From: Gammaproteobacteria bacterium
Lineage (GTDB): Bacteria; Pseudomonadota; Gammaproteobacteria; Enterobacterales; Psychrobiaceae
NCBI GenBank assembly: GCA_013214885.1
Contig: JABSRS010000113.1
Coordinates: 1-9,105, forward strand
Direction: 5' to 3'
DNA: 9,105 bases
Part shown: one piece after another, positions 5,996 to 9,105 of the stretch
Layout: the number at the start of each line of letters is the position of its first letter
How positions within the stretch are numbered: the stretch's first letter is position 1
Position numbers and translations under genes: made by a program
The notes under the pieces: model-generated
The model's input: the letters and a program-made list of their open reading frames with translations, nothing else
Told to the model about the DNA's origin: nothing
Database searches by the model: none

Positions 5996-8900
5996 ATGCG
6001 CTTAAAACAACTCAAACTCGCTGGCTTTAAATCTTTTGTCGATCCCACCGTTATATCACTTACTGGTAATTTAAGTGCAGTTGTGGGTCCAAACGGCTGT
6101 GGTAAATCAAATATCATTGATGCTGTTCGGTGGGTTCTTGGTGAAAGTAGTGCCAAAAATCTCCGCGGCGAGGGTATGACTGATGTTATCTTTAATGGGT
6201 CAAACGCCAGAAAACCAGTGTCACAGGCCAGTGTTGAATTAACATTCATTAACGATCAAAATAAGATCGTTGGTTTATGGCAGAGCTACAGTGAAATTGC
6301 GATAAAGCGGTTAGTTAATCGGGACGGCCAATCCGATTATTTTATCAATAACCAAAAATGTCGACGTCGTGATATCAGTGATCTGCTCTCCGGAACAGGT
6401 CTTGGACCACGCAGTTACGCAATTATTGAACAGGGCACTATCTCAAAATTGGTTGAGTCGAAACCACAGGAACTTCGGGTATTTATTGAAGAAGCTGCTG
6501 GGATTACTAAATACAAAGAGCGACGTCGTGAAAGTGAAAATCGAATTAAGCATAGCCGCGAGAATTTAAGTCGACTCAACGACTTAAATTTTGAGCTGAC
6601 TAGTCAAGTGGATAGCTTGGAGTCTCAAGCAAAAGATGCCGAACATTATGGCGCTCTCAAATCACAAGAAAAAACGCTGCAACAAGATATTGTGGTTAAG
6701 CGCTGGAAAGATTTTAGCCTCGAATTAGGCCAGGCCTTAAAAAAACTGGACCAAAATCAACGAACATGTGTCGACCTCGACGCACAATTAGATACTCAGA
6801 GTACTCAAACAAGCAACATTGAAACCCAGGTTAGCGAACTATCCTCAAAGCAAATTGGGTTAACCAAGCAATGTTTTGAGATTGAGGCATCGGTTGCTCA
6901 GCATAGTGCTGAGGTCAAAATTTTGGAACAGGCCCAACGCCAAGATTTGAATCAACAAGAAGAACTGCTCGTTACTCGCCAATCAAATAACGTTAGGCTA
7001 CAAAATCAAAAAGAACGAGTTGAGCAACTGCAAACCAAAATATCCCAGTTGTTACCGCAGTTGCCGATTGCTCAGACCCAGCTTATTCAAGTCAATGAAC
7101 TGTGCAGTCTTACTTCACAACAGTTAGAACATACGACCAATCAGCTAACATCTCATCAGCATCAACATGTGACTCTTGGTAAACAATTAGATTTAGTCGT
7201 TCATTCAAGAGCAAAGCTACTGCAAGATCAACACAAACTGCAAAGTCAAATTGAATTATTAAAAGGCAAGCTTGAGGGCTACTCACAACAGCGACACGCT
7301 ATCAATGTCAGTAGCAAGATTGAAACGTATCAACTCGCAAAATATCAGCATCAAGAATCAATTGAGTTGGTTAAAAAACTCGCTGATCAAGTTAATGCAA
7401 CAGGCACTGAAGTCGCGGAGGTAAACAGCCTATTGAGGGCTGTTGAAAATACGATTTTTGCAATAGAAAACCGCATTACCACCAATAACATGTTGATAGA
7501 ATCGAAACTTATTGCCACTGGCACTGACGTACAAGCGATGTATGCTGGACACTCGCAGCTATGGCAGGAGTTAACAATTGATGACGGTTGGCATCATAGC
7601 GTCGAGGTGGTACTTGGTCAGTTTTTACAAGCATACTGCGTTGATTCTCTAGTGTTGAATACTAGTGACCATAGCCATCTAATTATTGAGAAAAGCCAAG
7701 CAAGCTTTGATAAAAAACCGTTCAAAATGTTGCCAAGCTTGTTAAGTCACGTTGCTAGTGATTATGCGATTGAGGCAATACTTACAGGGGTTTATTGTGC
7801 CAGTGATATTAACCAAGCAACAGCCATTGTTAGTCAGTTAACTATCGGTCAGTCGGTTATTACCCCTGAAGGTCATTGGTTTGGCGCAGGTTATGCAGCA
7901 ATAAATGTCGTCACTCACCAAGATCAAAGCGCGTTAGGCTTAACGCAGTTGCAACAAAATTTGCAAGTCGACATCAAACATTTGACCGAATCACAGCACC
8001 AACAGTCAGAGGTTAACGCTAACCTAGCGACGCTTAAACACAGAAAACAGGCTGAAGATCAGAGTTTAGCGCATGCCATCGCTAAGGATAAGTCACTTGA
8101 GCAACAAGTCAATGACACCAAGCAGCAATGGCTACTCGAACAGCAACATGGTGAACACCTTAATAGTCAGTACATCGATGCTGAGCATCAAATTAAGGAG
8201 TTAACTAAAATTGAGCAACTCGAGCAACAACAAATCGCAGGGTTTGATCTTGAGTTAACGACTAAAAACAAGACGTTAAGCAAGCTTGAACAAACAGTTA
8301 ATGATCATGACAATAATGTCAGGAAACTGCAAAATCAGCTTAGTAAAAATCGTCAACAATACCAATTGTCGCAACAGGACAAACACGATATTGAGCTGGC
8401 GATCCAAAAACAACAAATTCAATGTGAAGCAGCACTGGTTCAGTTACAAGAATTTAATGACACGGTAACCAATAATGATCAGCAGCTTGACCAGTTGAAA
8501 ATCAAGTTACAGTCAAAACAACAACCCTTAGCTGAGCAACGTCACACGTTGACCAATAACCAACAGCGACTGGTTAAGCTGCAGTTAGTCAATCAAACAA
8601 CACAGCAACAATTAACCCAGTTGATTAAGCAACAGCAGCAAGCGCAGCAAGATGTTAACCAGGGGAAATTAAAGCTAACACAAATTCAAAGTGTTAATAA
8701 TCGACTAAATCTCAATTGTGAAACGCTCAAGGTAAAACTTAACGCCCAGCAACAAGTACTGGAGCTTAGCGAGTCAGCAATAGGGGCGTTGGCGGATCAA
8801 CTGACTGAAGTTGATGATGCTAAATCTTGGCCCCAGCAGTTGTTAGATGTTAAACAACAACTCGCACAAATTGGTCCGATTAATTTAACGGCGATCAATC

Positions 8901-9105
8901 AATATAATGAGCAAAAGCAGCGTAGTGAACAACTAACAGCACAAATTGACGATTTAGAGCAAGCATTACAAACATTAGAATTGGCGATTAAGAAGATTGA
9001 TCGTCAATCTCGTGAAAAATTTAAACTAACATTTGATGCCGTAAATCACGATTTTCAAAAGCTGTTTCCTCAGGTTTTCGGCGGGGGAAGTGCCCAATTA
9101 ACTTT
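5996..9105 (+). CDS. smc: Smc, chromosome partition/condensation ATPase (3' end outside window)
   Basis: The reading frame is open from the ATG at 5996 to the window edge, giving 1036 residues. Smc forms an ATP-driven ring with ScpA/ScpB that organises and segregates the chromosome. The N-terminal head starts MRLKQLKLAGFKSF and carries Walker A GPNGCGKS (31-38), VRWVLGE, NLRGEGMTDVIFNG and the GTGLGPRSYAIIEQG Q-loop-region block, then EEAAGITKYKERRRE where the first coiled coil begins. The hinge lies at about 515-660 (LWQELTIDDGWHHSVEVVLG; SVITPEGHWFGAG). The second coil follows to about 955, then IGPINLTAI, IDRQSREKF and FGGGSAQLTF (1028 onward), entering the C-terminal head. The signature motif and Walker B should lie in roughly 100 residues beyond the edge. 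The second coil is very glutamine-rich. It is not MukB, which has a different hinge and head sequence. No frameshift was seen when the frame was read codon by codon. Confidence 0.97.
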   Translation, partial: MRLKQLKLAGFKSFVDPTVISLTGNLSAVVGPNGCGKSNIIDAVRWVLGESSAKNLRGEGMTDVIFNGSNARKPVSQASVELTFINDQNKIVGLWQSYSEIAIKRLVNRDGQSDYFINNQKCRRRDISDLLSGTGLGPRSYAIIEQGTISKLVESKPQELRVFIEEAAGITKYKERRRESENRIKHSRENLSRLNDLNFELTSQVDSLESQAKDAEHYGALKSQEKTLQQDIVVKRWKDFSLELGQALKKLDQNQRTCVDLDAQLDTQSTQTSNIETQVSELSSKQIGLTKQCFEIEASVAQHSAEVKILEQAQRQDLNQQEELLVTRQSNNVRLQNQKERVEQLQTKISQLLPQLPIAQTQLIQVNELCSLTSQQLEHTTNQLTSHQHQHVTLGKQLDLVVHSRAKLLQDQHKLQSQIELLKGKLEGYSQQRHAINVSSKIETYQLAKYQHQESIELVKKLADQVNATGTEVAEVNSLLRAVENTIFAIENRITTNNMLIESKLIATGTDVQAMYAGHSQLWQELTIDDGWHHSVEVVLGQFLQAYCVDSLVLNTSDHSHLIIEKSQASFDKKPFKMLPSLLSHVASDYAIEAILTGVYCASDINQATAIVSQLTIGQSVITPEGHWFGAGYAAINVVTHQDQSALGLTQLQQNLQVDIKHLTESQHQQSEVNANLATLKHRKQAEDQSLAHAIAKDKSLEQQVNDTKQQWLLEQQHGEHLNSQYIDAEHQIKELTKIEQLEQQQIAGFDLELTTKNKTLSKLEQTVNDHDNNVRKLQNQLSKNRQQYQLSQQDKHDIELAIQKQQIQCEAALVQLQEFNDTVTNNDQQLDQLKIKLQSKQQPLAEQRHTLTNNQQRLVKLQLVNQTTQQQLTQLIKQQQQAQQDVNQGKLKLTQIQSVNNRLNLNCETLKVKLNAQQQVLELSESAIGALADQLTEVDDAKSWPQQLLDVKQQLAQIGPINLTAINQYNEQKQRSEQLTAQIDDLEQALQTLELAIKKIDRQSREKFKLTFDAVNHDFQKLFPQVFGGGSAQLT

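Noticed and set aside
5944..6249. 101-residue minus-strand ORF opposite the smc start
   Set aside because: It is antisense to the conserved Smc head sequence. Its composition is explained by the coding strand and it has no recognisable domain.
1..9105. Mobile elements, CRISPR arrays, tRNA/rRNA genes, TPP riboswitch
   Set aside because: No transposase or integrase coding, no spaced repeat array, no tRNA-like cloverleaf and no THI-box sequence were recognised on reading. The riboswitch would be expected upstream of the operon's first gene, outside the window.

Overview
The window looks like a chromosomal segment of a marine-type gammaproteobacterium, most likely in the Alteromonadales (Colwellia/Thalassotalea/Shewanella-like). 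This is inferred from moderately AT-rich DNA, ThiG, ThiH and CysZ proteins close to the enterobacterial forms, and a cysZ-smc arrangement. A canonical Smc rather than MukB argues against Enterobacterales, Vibrionales and Pasteurellales. No phage, transposon, CRISPR, rRNA or tRNA signature was seen.

Region 1 (1-2474, + strand) is the distal part of a thiamin-thiazole operon: the 3' end of thiF, then thiS, thiG and thiH, tightly packed. thiF and thiS share an ATGA overlap, thiS and thiG are 1 nt apart, and thiG and thiH are 19 nt apart. ThiF adenylates the ThiS C-terminal Gly-Gly tail, which is converted to a thiocarboxylate. ThiH makes dehydroglycine from tyrosine, and ThiG condenses these with deoxyxylulose phosphate to form the thiazole ring. 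The upstream genes and any TPP riboswitch lie outside the window.

Region 2 (2475-5078) holds a single minus-strand gene for a secreted outer-membrane protein with an N-terminal CBM9-like domain and a C-terminal DUF5916 beta-barrel. It converges on thiH, and one strong symmetric hairpin sits between the two genes. It appears to be its own transcription unit, with an AT-rich upstream region carrying an 11-bp-period direct repeat.

Region 3 (5011-9105) has cysZ (sulfate permease, minus strand, with its own terminator) divergent from smc (chromosome-condensing ATPase, plus strand). smc is open from 5996 through the window edge with no in-frame stop. It lacks only about the last 100 residues, which would include the signature motif and Walker B. 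The 167-bp divergent spacer contains two good sigma70-like promoters whose -35 boxes overlap.

Most of the window is conserved housekeeping DNA. I did not find a convincing undescribed system. The items worth a second look are the orphan CBM9/DUF5916 gene, its repeat-bearing promoter region, and the overlapping cysZ/smc promoters.
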